The position numbers and the translations under genes were made by a program. Shown one piece after another: positions 1 to 9,117 of a stretch of 64,000 nt of DNA. The notes below the pieces were generated by a model, which saw only the letters and a program-made list of their open reading frames with translations, ran no database searches and had not been told where the DNA came from. The DNA is taken from assembly GCF_018130785.1 (NCBI RefSeq), contig NZ_JAFCJT010000003.1, positions 124,001-188,000 on the forward strand, written 5' to 3'. Each line of letters begins with the position of its first letter. The stretch's first letter is position 1. The DNA comes from Bradyrhizobium liaoningense. GTDB taxonomy: Bacteria; Pseudomonadota; Alphaproteobacteria; Rhizobiales; Xanthobacteraceae.

Positions 1-400
1 GATGCTGCGCATGATGTCCGACATCGTGCCGGCGTTCATCGCCGCCTGCGACGGGGAGTTGAAGCATTTCGATCTGCGCTGGTATCCGGAATCCGCGCTC
101 ACGGTGGTGATGGCGGCGAAGGGCTATCCCGGCGACTATCAGAAGGGTACGCGCATCGAGGGCCTCGATGACGCCTCAGAGGTCGAGACCGTCGAGATCT
201 TCCACGCGGGCACGGTTGAGAAGGACGGCGCGATCCTCGCCAACGGCGGCCGCGTGGTCAATGTCTGTGCGCTCGGCAAGACCGTGACGGAGGCGCAGGC
301 GCGCGCCTATCAGGCTGTCGACCGCATCAACTGGCCGGAAGGCTTCTGCCGCCGGGACATCGGCTGGCAGGCGGTGGAAGCCGAGAAGGCCAAGGGCTGA
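1..400 (+). CDS. purD: Phosphoribosylamine--glycine ligase, C-terminal part
   Basis: C-terminal ~132 residues of PurD (GAR synthetase), the ATP-grasp enzyme that joins glycine to 5-phosphoribosylamine in purine synthesis. The window cuts off the N-domain and the ATP-grasp core. What remains is the C-terminal domain typical of PurD, with the VVMAAKGYPGDYQKG stretch and the later GGRVVNVCALG strand, ending in a short charged tail. The reading frame enters at base 2 and ends at a TGA at 398-400. The true start lies upstream of the window. The identification rests on family recognition of this conserved C-domain. Confidence 0.93.
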   Translation, partial: MLRMMSDIVPAFIAACDGELKHFDLRWYPESALTVVMAAKGYPGDYQKGTRIEGLDDASEVETVEIFHAGTVEKDGAILANGGRVVNVCALGKTVTEAQARAYQAVDRINWPEGFCRRDIGWQAVEAEKAKG

Positions 401-567
401 CGGCGTTTTTTCCGGTCGCCGGGCAAAGCAAGCGGCGTCACGGCTCCGCCACATCGAGATTCCAAAAATGCGCAATCGGTTGTTGGGCTTAGCGTCCCTC
501 GCCGATGGCGCCGTGCTACTGTGCATGGGGTTGTTTTCGACATTTTTGTTCTGAGGTGATGGAACCC

Positions 568-1473
568 ATGTCCGATCTCGCCGATCTCTATCCCGGCTTC
601 GCTTCCGAATGGATCAACACCTCCTTGGGCCGCATCTTCGCCCGCGTCGGCGGCAAGGGGCCGCCGCTGCTGCTGCTGCACGGCTTCTCCGAGACCAACG
701 TGATGTGGCACCGCGTGGCGCCGCAATTGGCCGACAAGTTCACGCTGATCATCGCCGATCTGCCGGGCTATGGCTGGTCCGACATGCCCGGGAGCGACGC
801 GCTGCACACCCCCTACAGCAAGCGCGCGATGGCAAAAGCTATGGTTGAGGCGATGGAGCAACTCGGCCACGTGCATTTCGCGCTCGCCGGCCACGACCGC
901 GGCGGCCGCGTCTCCTATCGCCTCGCGCTCGACCATCCCGGCCGGCTGTCGAAGCTCGCCGTGCTCGATATCCTGCCGACCTATAATTACTGGGAGCGGA
1001 TGAACCGCGCCTACGCGCTGAAGATCTACCACTGGACTTTTCTGGCGCAGCCCGCGCCGCTGCCGGAAACGCTGATCTCGGGCAATGGCGAGTTCTTCCT
1101 GCGCTTCAAGATGGCCAGCCAGACCAAGTCGAAGACGCTCGACGCCATCGACGAGCGCGCGCTCGAACACTACATCGCGCCGTTCCGCGATCCCGCCCGC
1201 GTGCATGCGATGTGCGAGGACTACCGCGCCGGGGCCTATTTCGATTACGACCTCGACAAGACCGATTTCGAAGCCGGCAAGAAGATCACCGTCCCGATGC
1301 TCGCACTATGGGGCAATGCCGGCATCGCCCAGGCCGCCGCAACGCCGCTCGACACTTGGAAGCAGTGGGCGACGAACGTGGACGGCATGCCGGTGGATTC
1401 CGGCCACTTCCTCACCGAGGAAAACCCCGACGTCACCGCAAAGGCGCTGCGCGAGTTCTTCCTCGCGCCTTAG
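568..1473 (+). CDS. Haloacetate/fluoroacetate dehalogenase-like alpha/beta hydrolase
   Basis: 301-residue alpha/beta hydrolase. Seen: oxyanion motif HGF (39-41), nucleophile elbow GHDRGGR with Asp110, second acid Asp134, and His280. Arg111 and Arg114 (carboxylate binding) and His155, Trp156 and Tyr219 (halide pocket) are also present. These are the same residue numbers as in the Rhodopseudomonas palustris fluoroacetate dehalogenase RPA1163, as I recall them. An Asp nucleophile fits dehalogenases (and epoxide hydrolases) rather than Ser esterases. The cap segment around 178-190 differs and lacks the tryptophan expected at 185, so the substrate may be another 2-haloacid. The ATG at 568 has a GAGG about 10 bases upstream; an in-frame ATG at 559 is less well placed. 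The gene converges on tadA, and the two stop codons overlap. Confidence 0.82.
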   Translation: MSDLADLYPGFASEWINTSLGRIFARVGGKGPPLLLLHGFSETNVMWHRVAPQLADKFTLIIADLPGYGWSDMPGSDALHTPYSKRAMAKAMVEAMEQLGHVHFALAGHDRGGRVSYRLALDHPGRLSKLAVLDILPTYNYWERMNRAYALKIYHWTFLAQPAPLPETLISGNGEFFLRFKMASQTKSKTLDAIDERALEHYIAPFRDPARVHAMCEDYRAGAYFDYDLDKTDFEAGKKITVPMLALWGNAGIAQAAATPLDTWKQWATNVDGMPVDSGHFLTEENPDVTAKALREFFLAP

Positions 1474-1916
1474 CGCCGCTCCCGAAAGAACTCCCTGAGC
1501 AGTCGCGCCGCCTCGCTCTCGCCGACCCCGGAATAGACGTCCGGCGCGTGATGGCAGGTCGGCGAGGCAAAAAATCGCACGCCAGACTCGACCGCGCCGC
1601 CCTTGGGATCGGCGGCGCCGTAATAGAGCCGCCGGACCCTTGCAAAGGAGATGGCGCCCGCACACATGGTGCAGGGCTCGAGCGTCACGTAGAGGTCGCA
1701 GTCCACCAGGCGCTCGCTGCCGATCTTTTTGGCCGCCTCGCGCAGCGCAATGATCTCGGCATGGGCCGTCGGGTCGTGATCGGTCAGCGTCCGGTTCGCC
1801 GCGGTGGCGATGACCTCGTAATTCCGGACCACCACGCACCCGATCGGAACTTCGCCCGATTTTCCGGCGTTTTCGGCCGTCTTGAGCGCCAAATCCATGA
1901 AAGAAGGGGCTTTCAT
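1470..1916 (-). CDS. tadA: tRNA adenosine(34) deaminase
   Basis: 148-residue zinc deaminase that converts A34 of tRNA-Arg(ACG) to inosine. Seen: the HAE motif (52-54; His zinc ligand and catalytic Glu) and PCTMC (81-85; two Cys zinc ligands), with the length and N-terminal EVPIGCVVV segment usual for TadA. The ATG at 1916 matches the family N-terminus. An in-frame ATG at 1928 has a better spaced AGG and would add four residues. Because TadA is essential in most bacteria, this is probably the housekeeping copy. It is divergent from rluB, with about 130 bp between them that must hold both promoters. Confidence 0.93.
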   Translation of the reverse strand: MKAPSFMDLALKTAENAGKSGEVPIGCVVVRNYEVIATAANRTLTDHDPTAHAEIIALREAAKKIGSERLVDCDLYVTLEPCTMCAGAISFARVRRLYYGAADPKGGAVESGVRFFASPTCHHAPDVYSGVGESEAARLLREFFRERR

Positions 1917-2046
1917 GCCTCGTATCATTGCCAGAAACCTGCTAGTAGCTCCGCCTTCAGCAAGAGTGAATACCGGTTTTGCCTGAGCGTGCGGCTCGGA
2001 ACGAGCGCGCACAATGCTCTCGCGCCACCCCTGAGTGAGATTATTC

Positions 2047-4113
2047 ATGCCTCGCGACAGCGACAAAGACAACGATTCCCGCGGCCGGCGTGACCGCGGC
2101 CCGGCCAAGGGCCCATCCAAGGGCCGTTCCGGCAAGGCGCGCGGCCCCGAGAAGAAATTCGCCAAGCGCGGCTTCGAGGGCAAGGGTGATCGCGACAGCC
2201 GCCCGGCCCGTGGCGACCGTGACAGCCGCCCGGCCCGTGGCGACCGTGAGAGCCGTCCGTTCCGTCGCCGCGAGGAGGGCGATGCCCCGCGCCGCGATTT
2301 CAGCGACCGTCCGAAATTCAAGCGCGACGATCGCGGCGGTGAGGGGCGCGGCGAGCGCAGCTTCAAGCCGCGTGGCGACCGTCCGTTTTCCGATCGCTCT
2401 TCGCGCGACGGCGAGAAGCGCTCGTTCAAGCCGCGCGGTGATCGCCCGTCCCATGGCCGCGACGATCGTCCGCCGCGCAGTCGGGACCGCGACGACTCCC
2501 GTCCGGCCGGCCGGACCGGCGACAAGAAGTTCGGCGACAAGCGGCCCTATTCGCCGCGCGGCGACCGGCCGGAACGCAAGTTCGACGGCGAACGAAAATT
2601 TTCGCGGGGAGGGGATCGCGGGCCGCGCGAGGATCGTGGCGAGCGCAGCTTCAAGCCGCGTGGCGACCGCCCGAATTTCGATCGCGGTGATCGCGCGCCG
2701 CGTGGCGAGCGCCCCGAACGCAAATTCGAGGACCGGAAGTTTTCGCGAGGCGGACCGGATCGCGGGCCGCGCAAGGATTTTGGCGGTCGCGATCGCGGTG
2801 AGGACAAGCCCTGGCAGAAGCGCGACGATCGTCGCGATGGTGGCCGCGGTGAGGACCGTCCGCGCTTTTCGCGCTCGCGCGACGACCGTGCATCGGGCGA
2901 TCGTCCGTTCCGCGACCGGCCGAAATTCGATCGGCCGCGCGAGCGCTCCGAGGGCCGCTCCGACTGGCACGAGCATCCGCGCAGTGAAGGTCGTTTTGGC
3001 GACCGTCCGCGCCGCGACAACGAGGACGACAGCAGGATCTTCGAGAAGCGCCCCGCTTTCGGCGGCCGCGGCGCCTATCGGGACCGAGATCGGGATTTCG
3101 AGGGCCGCCCGCGCCGGGACGAAGCACCGAAGCCGAAGAAGGCCGGCGAGCGCATCGCCAAGGTGCTGTCGCGTGCGGGCCTTGCCTCGCGCCGCGACGC
3201 CGAGGAGATGGTCACGCAGGGGCGCGTCGCCGTCAACGGCCGCGTCATCAATTCGCCCGCGCTCGACATCACCAAGAACGATGTCGTCACCGTCGACGGC
3301 AAGCCGTTGCCGGAGCGTGAGCGCACGCGGCTGTTTCTCTATCACAAGCCGCGCGGGTTGATGACGACGCATGACGATCCCGAGGGGCGTCCGACCGTGT
3401 TCGACAATCTGCCTGAAGGCCTGCCGCGCCTGATCTCGATCGGCCGGCTCGACTTCAACACCGAAGGCCTGCTGCTGCTCACCAATGACGGCGGGCTCGC
3501 GCGCACGCTCGAATTGCCCGACACCGGCTGGCTGCGCCGCTACCGCGTCCGCGCCCATGGCGACGTCACGCAGGCGCAGCTCGACGAGCTCAAGAACGGC
3601 ATCGAGGTCGAGGGCGTCAAATACGGTCCGATCGAGGCGACGCTGGAGCGCGACCAGGGCGCCAATGTCTGGCTGGTGTTCGCGATCCGCGAAGGCAAGA
3701 ACCGCGAGGTGCGCAACGTCTGCGCCCATCTCGGGCTCGAAGTGAACCGGCTGATCCGCGTGTCCTACGGTCCGTTCCAGCTCGGCGAGGTCCCCGAAGG
3801 CCAGGTCGAGGAGATCAGGTCGCGCGTGCTGCGCGAGCAGCTCGGCGACAAGGTGATCGAGAAGTCGGGCGCGCAGTTCGACGTGCCCTCGAAATCGACT
3901 TCGCGCGTCGACGACCCGCCGAGCGAGAAGAAGCCCGCCAGCAAGCGTGCCGTGATCAACGATCGCAAGGGCCGCCGCGTGCTGGTGCAGCGGACCGGCA
4001 GCGAGGAAGCGCGCGAGCGCAACGAGGAAGAGGCCAACGGCTACGGCCCGCCGCGCCGCCCCAAGCGCGGCTATCACGGCAAGCGCGACCTGACGCCGCG
4101 GGACGGCGAGTAA
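2047..4113 (+). CDS. rluB: 23S rRNA pseudouridine synthase RluB with a long Arg/Asp/Gly-rich N-terminus
   Basis: 688 residues, more than twice the usual RluB/RsuA length. Residues ~1-365 are low complexity, built of reiterated R-G-D-R, S-F-K-P-R-G-D and E-R-K-F units rich in Arg, Asp, Gly, Ser, Pro and Phe, and are almost certainly disordered. From ~370 comes an S4 RNA-binding domain (RIAKVLSRAGLASRRDAEEM). The RsuA/RluB catalytic domain follows, with GRLDFNTEGLLLLTND near 465 carrying the catalytic Asp. The C-terminus is again basic. RluB modifies U2605 of 23S rRNA (E. coli numbering). The RGG/RGD-like arm probably adds RNA affinity, which is inference. The ATG at 2047 (MPRDSD) is chosen over one four codons upstream because the family start is short and no better ribosome site is seen. 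Confidence 0.88.
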   Translation: MPRDSDKDNDSRGRRDRGPAKGPSKGRSGKARGPEKKFAKRGFEGKGDRDSRPARGDRDSRPARGDRESRPFRRREEGDAPRRDFSDRPKFKRDDRGGEGRGERSFKPRGDRPFSDRSSRDGEKRSFKPRGDRPSHGRDDRPPRSRDRDDSRPAGRTGDKKFGDKRPYSPRGDRPERKFDGERKFSRGGDRGPREDRGERSFKPRGDRPNFDRGDRAPRGERPERKFEDRKFSRGGPDRGPRKDFGGRDRGEDKPWQKRDDRRDGGRGEDRPRFSRSRDDRASGDRPFRDRPKFDRPRERSEGRSDWHEHPRSEGRFGDRPRRDNEDDSRIFEKRPAFGGRGAYRDRDRDFEGRPRRDEAPKPKKAGERIAKVLSRAGLASRRDAEEMVTQGRVAVNGRVINSPALDITKNDVVTVDGKPLPERERTRLFLYHKPRGLMTTHDDPEGRPTVFDNLPEGLPRLISIGRLDFNTEGLLLLTNDGGLARTLELPDTGWLRRYRVRAHGDVTQAQLDELKNGIEVEGVKYGPIEATLERDQGANVWLVFAIREGKNREVRNVCAHLGLEVNRLIRVSYGPFQLGEVPEGQVEEIRSRVLREQLGDKVIEKSGAQFDVPSKSTSRVDDPPSEKKPASKRAVINDRKGRRVLVQRTGSEEARERNEEEANGYGPPRRPKRGYHGKRDLTPRDGE

Positions 4114-4152
4114 GGCCAATGGTTGATACGACGCTGACGCGCCGCCACAGGT

Positions 4153-4242
4153 CGTCATGGCCGGGCTTGACCCGGCCATCCACGTCTTGCTTGCGTCTAC
4201 GGTTGAAGAACGTGGATGCCCGGGGCAAGCCCGGGCATGACG
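4153..4242. repeat. Palindromic intergenic repeat, family A copy 1
   Basis: Two ~35-base arms, almost perfect reverse complements (GTCATGGCCGGGCTTGACCC against its partner ending GGGCATGAC), around a ~20-base loop. Each arm is itself a short palindrome. The right edge leads into the GGAG that serves as ribosome binding site for rsmD. Related copies lie at 20846-20969 and 43577-43615. Confidence 0.85.
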
Positions 4243-4253
4243 GAGACATCTAG

Positions 4254-4808
4254 ATGCGCGTCGTCGGCGGTCGATTGAAGGGGCGCAATCTGGCCTCACC
4301 GTCCTCGCGCGACATCCGCCCGACGGCGGACCGGCTGCGCGAGTCCGTGTTCAACATTCTCGTGCACGCTTACGATGATCCAATCGAGGATGCGCGCGTG
4401 CTCGATCTGTTCGCAGGCACCGGCGCGCTCGGCATCGAGGCGTCCTCGCGCGGCGCCAAGTTCACGCTGTTCGTCGACAACGGCGCTGAGGCGCGGGCGC
4501 TGCTACGCAACAATGTCGAGACGCTCGGCCTCGGCGGCGTCACGAAAGTCTATCGCCGCGATGCCACTGATCTCGGGCCCGCGCATCCGGTCGAGCCGTT
4601 CTCGCTGGTGTTCCTCGACCCGCCCTACGGCAATGGCTTTGCCGAGAAGGCGCTCGCGAGCTTGCGCGATGGCGGCTGGCTCACACCGGGCGCACTGCTC
4701 GTGGTGGAAGAGGCGAAGGCCGCGCAATTCGTGACGCCGGAAGGGTACGAGGAATTGGAGCGGCGGGCTTATGACGACACGGAGTTCGTGTTTTTGAAGA
4801 GACCGTAG
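4254..4808 (+). CDS. rsmD: 16S rRNA (guanine(966)-N(2))-methyltransferase
   Basis: 184-residue Rossmann methyltransferase acting on G966 of 16S rRNA in the 30S subunit. Seen: the diagnostic N-terminus (MRVVGGRLKGR, then RPTADRLRESVFN), the SAM loop LDLFAGTGALGIEA (~50-63) and the catalytic LDPPYGNGF (~122-130). Length is normal for the family. The ribosome site GGAG at 4242-4245 abuts the family A palindrome. It is probably co-transcribed with rluB, making a small rRNA-modification unit. Confidence 0.95.
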   Translation: MRVVGGRLKGRNLASPSSRDIRPTADRLRESVFNILVHAYDDPIEDARVLDLFAGTGALGIEASSRGAKFTLFVDNGAEARALLRNNVETLGLGGVTKVYRRDATDLGPAHPVEPFSLVFLDPPYGNGFAEKALASLRDGGWLTPGALLVVEEAKAAQFVTPEGYEELERRAYDDTEFVFLKRP

Positions 4809-4817
4809 CTTCGCTGC

Positions 4818-4908
4818 CGTAGGGTGGGCAAAGCGAAGCGTGCCCACCACCTATGGTAATCATGGAAAGATGGTGGGCACGGCGCTGCGCGCCTTTACCC
4901 ACCCTACG
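4818..4908. repeat. Palindromic intergenic repeat, family B copy 1
   Basis: Starts CGTAGGGTGGGCAAAGCGAAG and ends in the complementary GCCTTTACCCACCCTACG. It lies between the convergent ends of rsmD and mutL, where it would form a hairpin in either transcript. Other copies: 44459-44588, 56123-56210, 58395-58484. Confidence 0.85.
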
Positions 4909-4911
4909 AAA

Positions 4912-6723
4912 TCATCGCCGTCCGAACAGCTTCTCCACATCGCTCAGCTTCAGCTCGACATAGGTCGGCCGGCCGTGATTGCACTGGCCGGAGTTCGGGG
5001 TGTCCTCCATCTCGCGGAGCAGGGCGTTCATCTCTTCCGGCCGCAGCCGGCGGCCGGCACGCACCGAGCCATGACAGGCCATGGTGGCGGCGACGTGCAT
5101 CAGGCGGCGCTCCAGCGGCAGCGCCTCGTCCCACTCGGCCATATGCTCGGAGAGATCGCGGAGCAGCCGGCCTGCATTGGTCTTGCCGAGCAGCGACGGC
5201 GTCTCGCGCACCGCGACTGCGCCGGGGCCGAAGGACTCGATCGCCAGCCCAAATGAGGCAAGCTCCTCGCTGCGCTCCAGCAGCCGCTCCACCGTGGCCT
5301 CGTCCATCTCGACGATCTCGGGGATCAGCAGGATCTGCCGTTGCACGCCGTTGGCGGCGAGCGAGGCCTTCAGCCGCTCATAGACGATGCGCTCATGCGC
5401 GGCGTGCTGGTCGACGATGATCAGGCCGTCGCGGGTCTGCGAGACGATGTAGGTCTCGTGGATCTGCGTGCGCGCCGCGCCGAGCGGGCGGTCGACGAGA
5501 TCGCTGACAGGCTGTGCCTCGATCCGCACGTCCGCACTGGGCGCGCCGACATCGAATGCCGCCTGTGCGCGCTCGGCGAAGACGGGCGCGGCGGAGCCTT
5601 CGAACGACGGCATCGGTGCGACCGGGGCGGATGGCGAGGCGCGCCAGTCCCAGCTCGCAGGCCGCGGCGTGAACGCCGGCCGGAACGAGGACAACGCGCT
5701 CTCGCCGCTGTTGGCGGCGGTGCGGCGGCCTTCGCGCGCGAGGGCTTCCTTCAGCCCGTGCACGATCAGCGCGCGCACGAGGCCGGCATTGCGGAAGCGC
5801 ACCTCGGTCTTGGCCGGATGCACGTTGGCATCGACCTCGCGCGGATCCAGCGTGACGAACAGCGCCAGCACCGGATGGCGGTCGCGCGGCAGATAATCGG
5901 CATAGGCCCCGCGCACCGCGCCGAGGATCAGCTTGTCGCGCACGGGGCGGCCGTTGACGAAGAGATATTGCCCGAGCGCGTTGGCCTTGGTCAGCGCCGG
6001 CGCCGCGGCATAGCCGGCGACCACGACGCCCTCGCGCTCGGCATGGACCTCGATGGCGTGGCTGCGGAATTCCGCGCCGAGGATATCGCCGAGACGCGTC
6101 AGTCGTCCGGCGGCGCCGGGCAGGGCGGCGGTCCAGGTCACCGGCGCGCGCTCCTCGCCGGCCAGAGTGAAGGCGACGTCGGGCCGCGCCATGGCCAGGC
6201 GCCTGACCACCTCGCGGATCGCCTCCGCCTCGGTGCGGTCGGTCTTCAGGAATTTCAGCCGCGCGGGCGTTGCATAGAAGAGGTCGTTGACCTCGACGCG
6301 CGTGCCGTGGGCCAGCGCCGCCGGCATGATCTCGGATTTGTCGCCGCCCTCGACTGACAGCGCCCAGGCATGTGGTTCGCTCGCGTGCCGCGTGGTGATG
6401 GAGAGACGCGCGACGGAGCCGATCGAGGGTAGCGCCTCGCCGCGGAACCCGAGCGTGCGGATCTGGAGCAGATCCTCGTCATCGAGCTTGGAGGTGGCGT
6501 GGCGCTCGACCGCGAGCGCGAGGTCCTTCGCGGTCATGCCGCTGCCGTCGTCGGTGATCCCGATCCGCCGCCGGCCGCCGCCATCGGTGAAGACGTCGAT
6601 CCGGCTCGCGCCGGCATCGATGGCGTTCTCGACCAGTTCCTTGACCACGCTTGCCGGACGTTCGACCACCTCGCCGGCGGCGATGCGGTTGACGACTTGC
6701 TCTGGCAGCTGGCGGACGGGCAT
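4912..6723 (-). CDS. mutL: DNA mismatch repair protein MutL
   Basis: 603 residues. The N-terminal GHKL ATPase is clear: ELVENAIDAGA (~30-40), DDGSGM (~58) and TLGFRGEALPSI (~90). A long linker (~340-420) precedes the dimerisation domain. The C-domain carries DQHAAHERIVYE (~435), which fits the DQHA(X)2E(X)4E metal motif of nicking MutL proteins, and a CNHGRP zinc-site variant near the C-terminus. So, unlike the E. coli protein, this MutL is expected to be an endonuclease; that fits bacteria without MutH. The ATG at 6723 gives the standard MPVRQLPEQVVNRIAAGEV start. Confidence 0.96.
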   Translation of the reverse strand: MPVRQLPEQVVNRIAAGEVVERPASVVKELVENAIDAGASRIDVFTDGGGRRRIGITDDGSGMTAKDLALAVERHATSKLDDEDLLQIRTLGFRGEALPSIGSVARLSITTRHASEPHAWALSVEGGDKSEIMPAALAHGTRVEVNDLFYATPARLKFLKTDRTEAEAIREVVRRLAMARPDVAFTLAGEERAPVTWTAALPGAAGRLTRLGDILGAEFRSHAIEVHAEREGVVVAGYAAAPALTKANALGQYLFVNGRPVRDKLILGAVRGAYADYLPRDRHPVLALFVTLDPREVDANVHPAKTEVRFRNAGLVRALIVHGLKEALAREGRRTAANSGESALSSFRPAFTPRPASWDWRASPSAPVAPMPSFEGSAAPVFAERAQAAFDVGAPSADVRIEAQPVSDLVDRPLGAARTQIHETYIVSQTRDGLIIVDQHAAHERIVYERLKASLAANGVQRQILLIPEIVEMDEATVERLLERSEELASFGLAIESFGPGAVAVRETPSLLGKTNAGRLLRDLSEHMAEWDEALPLERRLMHVAATMACHGSVRAGRRLRPEEMNALLREMEDTPNSGQCNHGRPTYVELKLSDVEKLFGRR

Positions 6724-6964
6724 GGGGCTTTCGATCTGGATTCGCTGACGGCTCTATTCTAGGCCGTGTTGCGTCAAAAGCATGTGTTGGGCAACAGCCG
6801 TGTGGCGGCCTGGGGAAGAGGGATGCCTATCACATTGAAGGGATTGGGCGTTCGAGAAAATTGCGCAACCGGGACGGAGCGGTTGCCCTGCGACGGTCCT
6901 GATTGTGGGGGGCCGGACAGCGGTGTAGCATCGTGAAAAAATGGCAACAGGACGGGAGGACGCC

Positions 6965-7282
6965 ATGTGCCATCTCTTCGCGCACCAGCCCCAACGCGAC
7001 TACGAATCCCAGACCCGCTCGTTGCGGATCGGCGGGCACTGCACCTCGATCCGGCTGGAAATGGCGTTCTGGGACACGCTGGAGGAGATCGCGGCCAAGG
7101 AGAACATGAGCGTCGGCAAGTTCCTGACCACGCTCTACAACGAGGTGCTCGACCATCACGGCGAGGTCAACAATTTTGCCTCGCTGCTGCGCTGCTCCTG
7201 CCTGATCTATCGTTCCAAGAGCATGGTGACGGTGCCGGAGTTCAAGGCCTCCGTGACGCCGATTCTCGACGCGGCCGAGTAG
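6965..7282 (+). CDS. Ribbon-helix-helix domain protein
   Basis: 105 residues. The segment from ~23 to ~65 (SLRIGGHCTSIRLEMAFWDTLEEIA, then NMSVGKFLTTLYNEV) has the pattern of a ribbon-helix-helix DNA-binding fold: a short basic strand followed by two helices. It resembles the RHH_4 family of short alphaproteobacterial proteins, many of unknown target. The ATG at 6965 is preceded by GGGAGG at good spacing; an in-frame ATG at 6941 has none. It stands alone, divergent from mutL across a 241-bp gap in which I see no other gene. It is probably a transcriptional regulator. Confidence 0.75.
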   Translation: MCHLFAHQPQRDYESQTRSLRIGGHCTSIRLEMAFWDTLEEIAAKENMSVGKFLTTLYNEVLDHHGEVNNFASLLRCSCLIYRSKSMVTVPEFKASVTPILDAAE

Positions 7283-7299
7283 CTATCCCAACAAAAGTG

Positions 7300-7382
7300 C
7301 GTAGCCCGGATGAAGCGCGGTAATCCGGGATTCAGCTCACTCGCGAGCCCCCCGGATTACGCTTCGCTCCATCCGGGCTACG
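7300..7382. repeat. Palindromic intergenic repeat, family E
   Basis: Arms CGTAGCCCGGATGAAGCG and CGCTTCGCTCCATCCGGGCTACG, with an inner pair TAATCCGGG/CCCGGATTA. It lies just after the ribbon-helix-helix gene. A single arm of the same family is at 37130-37144. Confidence 0.8.
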
Positions 7383-7402
7383 AGACTACCGAACTCCCTC
7401 CG

Positions 7403-7492
7403 CCGTCATTGCGAGGAGCACTTGCGACGAAGCAATCCAGACCGTCACCGCGGTGGGATGCTGGATTGCTTCGCTTCGCTCGCAATGACGGC
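7403..7492. repeat. Palindromic intergenic repeat, family C copy 1
   Basis: Begins CCGTCATTGCGAGGAGC and ends GCTTCGCTCGCAATGACGG; the inner arms are GAAGCAATCCAG and CTGGATTGCTTC. It sits between convergent genes (ribbon-helix-helix protein and GMC flavoprotein). The second copy is between coxL and coxD at 52628-52714. Confidence 0.85.
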
Positions 7493-7518
7493 GAGAGAAC
7501 ACAGTTTTCTTTGGACCG

Positions 7519-9087
7519 TCAGATCTCCTTCTTCTGCATCGCACCCGCAATGTAATCCGCCTGCCGGATCGCGAGTGCGACGATGGTCAGCGTCGGGTTG
7601 CAGGCCGCGCCGCTGGTGAACTGGCTGCCGTCGGAGACGAACAGGTTCTTGACGTCGTGGCTCTGCCCGAACTTGTTGACCACGCCGTCGCGCGGCTTCT
7701 CGCTCATCCTGTTGGTGCCGAGATTATGCGTGCTCGGATAGGGCGGCGTCGGATAGGTCACGGTGGCGCCGACGGCGTCGTAGACCGCCGCACCCTGCTT
7801 ATAGGCATGCGCGCGCATCGCGACGTCGTTGGGATGATCGTCGAAATGCACGCTCGCGACGGCCTGCCCATGCTTGTCCTTGACGACCGGATCGAGCGTG
7901 ATGCGGTTGGTCTCCTGCGGCATGTCCTCGCCGACCAGCCACATGCCGGCCATCCTGGGATAACCGTCGAGCGCTGCGGTGAACGGACGTCCCCAGGCGC
8001 CGGGATTGAGGAACGCCGCCATGAAGGGCAGGCCGATCGACAGGGTCTCCATCTCGTAGCCGCCGACGAAGCCGCGCTTCGGGTTGTTGACCGACTCGTC
8101 GCGGATGATGCCGGCCATGGTGGTGCCGCGATACATGTGCACCGACTTCTCGAACACGGCATAGACGCTGCCGGTCATGTGGCGCATGTAGTTGCGGCCG
8201 ACCTGACCCGATGAATTGCCGAGGCCATCGGGGAACATGGTCGAAGCACTGTTCAAGAGCAACCGCGGGCTCTCGATCGAGTTGCCGGCCACCGCGACGA
8301 TGCGCGCCTTCTGGCGCTGCATCGCGCCACTCTCGTCGGCGTAGACGACGCCGGTGACCTTGCCGCCGGCATCGTGCTCGATCTTGACCGCCATGCTGCT
8401 CGGCCGGACTTCGAGATTGCCGGTCGCCTCGCCCTTGGGGATTTCGGTGTAAAGCGTCGACCATTTCGCGCCGGATTTGCAGCCCTGGAAGCAGAAGCCG
8501 ATCTGCTGGCACGATCCACGTCCATCGCGCGGCTGGCTGTTGATTGCCATGTTGCCGGTGTGCACCGTCTTGTAGCCAAGCTTCCTTGCGCCGGCTTCGA
8601 GCACCTTGAAGTTGTTGTTGCCTGGAAGTCCGGGAATGCCGTTGGTGCGCGTCACGCCCATCTTGTTCTCGGCCTTGGCGTACCATGGCTCCATCTCGGC
8701 AAGCGTGACCGGCCAGTCCAGCAGGTTCGCGCCGGGAATGTTGCCGTAGGTGCTCTTGACCTTGAATTCATGTTCGTCGAAACGCAGTGACGCGCCGGCC
8801 CAATGGGTCGTCGAGCCGCCGACCGCCTTGACGATCCAGGCAGGAAGGCCCGAAAAATCCCTAGCGACGCGCCATGTCCCCGACGTGGTGCGGGCATCGG
8901 TCCAGGCGAGCTGCGTAAAGCTCTCCCATTCGTCGTTGACGAAGTCCTGATTCTCGATGCGCGGGCCGGCTTCGAGGATGACCACCTTGACGCCCTTCTG
9001 CGCGAGCTCGTTGCCCAGCGTTCCGCCGCCGGCACCGGAGCCGACGATCACCACAACGCTGGAGTCGTTCAGATCGAATTTTGCCAT
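7519..9087 (-). CDS. GMC-family flavoprotein oxidoreductase
   Basis: 522 residues. The N-terminal dinucleotide fold VVVIVGSGAGGGTLGNEL with the acidic end of strand 2 (LEAGP) binds FAD. The C-terminus has the HNLGTNRM segment with the GMC active-site His region and the closing FAD contact (GAACNPTLTIVALAIRQAD). The overall form matches the large subunit of membrane-bound gluconate or other sugar dehydrogenases rather than choline dehydrogenase. The translation start at 9087 has CAGGAGAA seven bases upstream. It is the last gene of a four-gene operon with a subunit-3-like Tat protein and a cytochrome c, so electrons probably leave via the cytochrome. The substrate is not readable from sequence. 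Confidence 0.85.
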   Translation of the reverse strand: MAKFDLNDSSVVVIVGSGAGGGTLGNELAQKGVKVVILEAGPRIENQDFVNDEWESFTQLAWTDARTTSGTWRVARDFSGLPAWIVKAVGGSTTHWAGASLRFDEHEFKVKSTYGNIPGANLLDWPVTLAEMEPWYAKAENKMGVTRTNGIPGLPGNNNFKVLEAGARKLGYKTVHTGNMAINSQPRDGRGSCQQIGFCFQGCKSGAKWSTLYTEIPKGEATGNLEVRPSSMAVKIEHDAGGKVTGVVYADESGAMQRQKARIVAVAGNSIESPRLLLNSASTMFPDGLGNSSGQVGRNYMRHMTGSVYAVFEKSVHMYRGTTMAGIIRDESVNNPKRGFVGGYEMETLSIGLPFMAAFLNPGAWGRPFTAALDGYPRMAGMWLVGEDMPQETNRITLDPVVKDKHGQAVASVHFDDHPNDVAMRAHAYKQGAAVYDAVGATVTYPTPPYPSTHNLGTNRMSEKPRDGVVNKFGQSHDVKNLFVSDGSQFTSGAACNPTLTIVALAIRQADYIAGAMQKKEI

Positions 9088-9117
9088 ATGCGTTCTCCTG
9101 AACCGTTGGGGTGCGAC

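Noticed and set aside
2041..4299. A 752-codon open frame antisense to rluB
   Set aside because: It mirrors the repetitive GC-rich rluB gene, has no domain likeness and is rich in Ala/Arg/Val as expected from an antisense shadow of R-G-D repeats.
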